Under the pieces are notes generated by a model, which was not told the origin of the DNA, made no database searches, and saw only the letters and a program-made list of their open reading frames with translations. A stretch of DNA of 14,464 bases from Spirochaetales bacterium. Lineage in GTDB: Bacteria > Spirochaetota > Spirochaetia > DSM-16054 > Sediminispirochaetaceae. The stretch's first letter is position 1; every line of letters starts with the position of its first letter. The DNA is taken from the NCBI GenBank assembly GCA_021767325.1, contig JAASTM010000011.1:1-14464 (forward strand), read 5' to 3'. Both the position numbers and the translations under genes were made by a program. Below, piece by piece: positions 14,101 through 14,464 of the stretch.

Positions 14101-14464
14101 CGCTGCCGAAATCGTTATTTGCATCGTATAGAGTTATGTTCTGATCGCTGCCATCGTTCGCAGTAAAATCGGCGGTCCCGCTCACTACGACAGTTCCGGA
14201 TTGGGTAATCGCACCTTCCGCGGTAAGTGTAAAATTACCGACAGCCTGTGAAACCGACACCAGATCGATAGCGATACCACCGTCGTTATTAAACAAAACA
14301 TTCCCGCTGGTGTTGTTCGTTACATCCAACGCTCCCACCGCATTGCCGGTGCCGCTGAAACTTACCCCGCCGTCGGCCACGATCGTAAGGCTCCCCTCGG
14401 TGATCCCGGCGGTCCCCCCGCCGTCTCCAACCGCACTGGCCGCCTCCAGGGTCAGATCCGTCAC
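11108..14464 (-). CDS. Giant secreted beta-helix surface protein with FlgD-like C-terminal domain (partial, 5' end outside window)
   Basis: 1118 C-terminal residues are visible and the frame runs off the window edge, so the full protein is larger; the first visible codon is GTG but is not evidence of a start. Visible residues 1 to about 560 are Gly/Asn/Thr/Ser-rich with short strands (for example NLTLQAGGTITQNG, GNVTIDSDS), the pattern of a right-handed beta-helix as in filamentous haemagglutinin-type adhesins. WDEDQNGKIDG near 625 matches a DxDxNGxID calcium-loop pattern. A middle part (about 640-1020) has Ig-like or cadherin-like strands. Residues about 1026-1118 resemble a FlgD Ig-like domain (KGEKVDLFYIL, VTIQVFNLGGDLV, GEYAISWDGRNQAGN, GIYYIRV), commonly found at the C-terminus of large secreted proteins. 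The role is probably adhesion or surface coating. Base composition is clearly less GC-rich than the 2-7.4 kb block, as is usual for such proteins or after transfer. Confidence 0.75.
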   Translation of the reverse strand: MTDLTLEAASAVGDGGGTAGITEGSLTIVADGGVSFSGTGNAVGALDVTNNTSGNVLFNNDGGIAIDLVSVSQAVGNFTLTAEGAITQSGTVVVSGTADFTANDGSDQNITLYDANNDFGSVVISAGATVQLQDLDTFAFAGASSSISGNLTVTTQSGISQSGEISVTGTTDITGNAGAIALNDANNDFGGNISVSNSGANNISIRDVNDMTVNAITAPANLTLQAGGTITQNGVFDVAGNFRISGGELATGTNNINLSGDWTNFGTLTAGNTVTFEGGATQTLHSDGSMNGRFNNVTVNSSSTVQVINSATSTGLFVDGQLSIASATDYVDLQSFDFEINDLDNNGEIQLTGRAGTQTITAYTTVGSFRYTDGGGAGSIVIPTAAFNNLFIEGAQNYNATGDFTVGNNLVIIDGNLRLDANITVNGNVTIDSDSDNIGQIEFVNTGYTFDVGGNWTNNNNSDSAMAGADNFGGFIANQSEVIFDTVGNDPYGVLPVAPVAGAPDQVISGDNAFYNFSRTVVGTLAFANGSTTRIISGGMFTIQGPVTGNNWSILLTNQGYTGPQAQYFIFDLQTGASIAMDNVGIQYSEATPRNINVITGSMFTDPGTTPGWISQMLVQSNRTWDEDQNGKIDGLVITLPAPLKDYTAPPDPYEEFDGFEAEVDGYDITGYALGVNVGLNAEDFVIYLQEKPYLDTGATPSWDIINNTTLVDSATETYIVTMPAVPPVMEDAAEPVIGYTLSIANGPRDELFVHFSEGVESAGGGAFTTADFALENTAGAAIDNVGSITTVSTENGGVKELVLPLTTAVTPDDIRDTGQLAGDPRLNIFAGFRDMASTPNVASENVHRLTDVGLGVIQPVYAINTETQRSIEREPDIGRITDFDATDFLQPQAIYIESNVAGTGGSARIHFNTQVASTFISSDNPGLWLPNFDESDFSGIVPFPLTTGVDNLPDTDVAANIAAHTIASSNSELIDNTSFDFFFEYPDGGTPPLYHGRCSDPSTADWYRRIRTWSFDLQEVRAQTSQVSILKNVIDPRKGEKVDLFYILEKGGRVTIQVFNLGGDLVDILKRGTQAPGEYAISWDGRNQAGNIVARGIYYIRVTAPDIDEYRKVLVVK
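13715..14317 (-). repeat. Degenerate ~70-residue repeats in the beta-helix part of the surface protein
   Basis: In visible-residue numbering, the motif DANNDFG recurs at 114-120 and 184-190, exactly 70 residues apart. ITQSG, ISQSG and ITQNG recur at 86, 159 and 230. Each is followed by a V-x-G-x-x-x-x-x strand (VVSGTADFTAN, SVTGTTDITGN, DVAGNFRISGG). The DNA copies have diverged, so this is an old internal duplication, probably of several helix turns, and it may continue upstream of the window. Confidence 0.65.

Noticed and set aside
13715..14464. A CRISPR-like or tandem DNA repeat array
   Set aside because: The periodicity exists at protein level with strongly diverged DNA copies about 210 bases apart in one open frame. 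There are no short identical repeats with unique spacers.

Overview
The window looks like chromosomal DNA from a Gram-negative (diderm), moderately GC-rich bacterium. Evidence is a predicted outer-membrane barrel ending in an aromatic residue, two proteins with Sec signal peptides, sigma70-like promoters and strong AGGAGG ribosome binding sites. The very large secreted beta-helix protein with a FlgD-like C-terminal domain, next to a CsgG/FlgO-like periplasmic-plus-barrel protein, resembles gene content I associate with free-living spirochaetes. That assignment is an inference with low confidence. I see no rRNA, tRNA, CRISPR array, insertion sequence or phage gene.

Layout. 1-2015 (+): the 3' end of a DUF819-type membrane protein, a two-domain GNAT-type acetyltransferase and a small TerB-like helical protein. 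2016-5085 (-): a two-cistron unit of a ChlI/ChlD-type chelatase gene and a family 2 glycosyltransferase joined by a TGATG overlap. 5156-6508 (+): a GH1 beta-glucosidase, divergent from the chelatase gene. 6647-7405 (+): a DA1-like protein with a LIM-type zinc finger and an HELMH metallopeptidase motif. 7584-9488 (-): a secreted 5'-nucleotidase-family protein with altered metal ligands. 9762-11033 (+): a CsgG/FlgO-like plus beta-barrel protein. 11108-14464 (-): the C-terminal 1118 residues of a giant beta-helix surface protein whose start lies outside the window.

The most notable feature is in the chelatase gene. The AAA+ (ChlI-like) reading frame ends in KKKSPH and a stop, directly after a run of ten A residues on the coding strand. 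The frame one base back (-1) is open through the overlap. It continues without a plausible start codon of its own through an Arg-rich linker into a complete von Willebrand A domain with an intact MIDAS. Slippage at the A10 tract would make a 717-residue ChlD-type AAA+/vWA protein, while normal reading gives a 418-residue ChlI-type small subunit. This matches the reported phenomenon of programmed frameshifting or transcriptional realignment in chlD genes, by which one gene supplies two chelatase subunits.

Convergent gene pairs are separated by hairpins. Two look like bidirectional terminators (7502-7547 and 11059-11101). One short GC hairpin at 2006-2027 carries both convergent stop codons in its loop. 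The 3' third of the window is less GC-rich than the 2-7.4 kb block.
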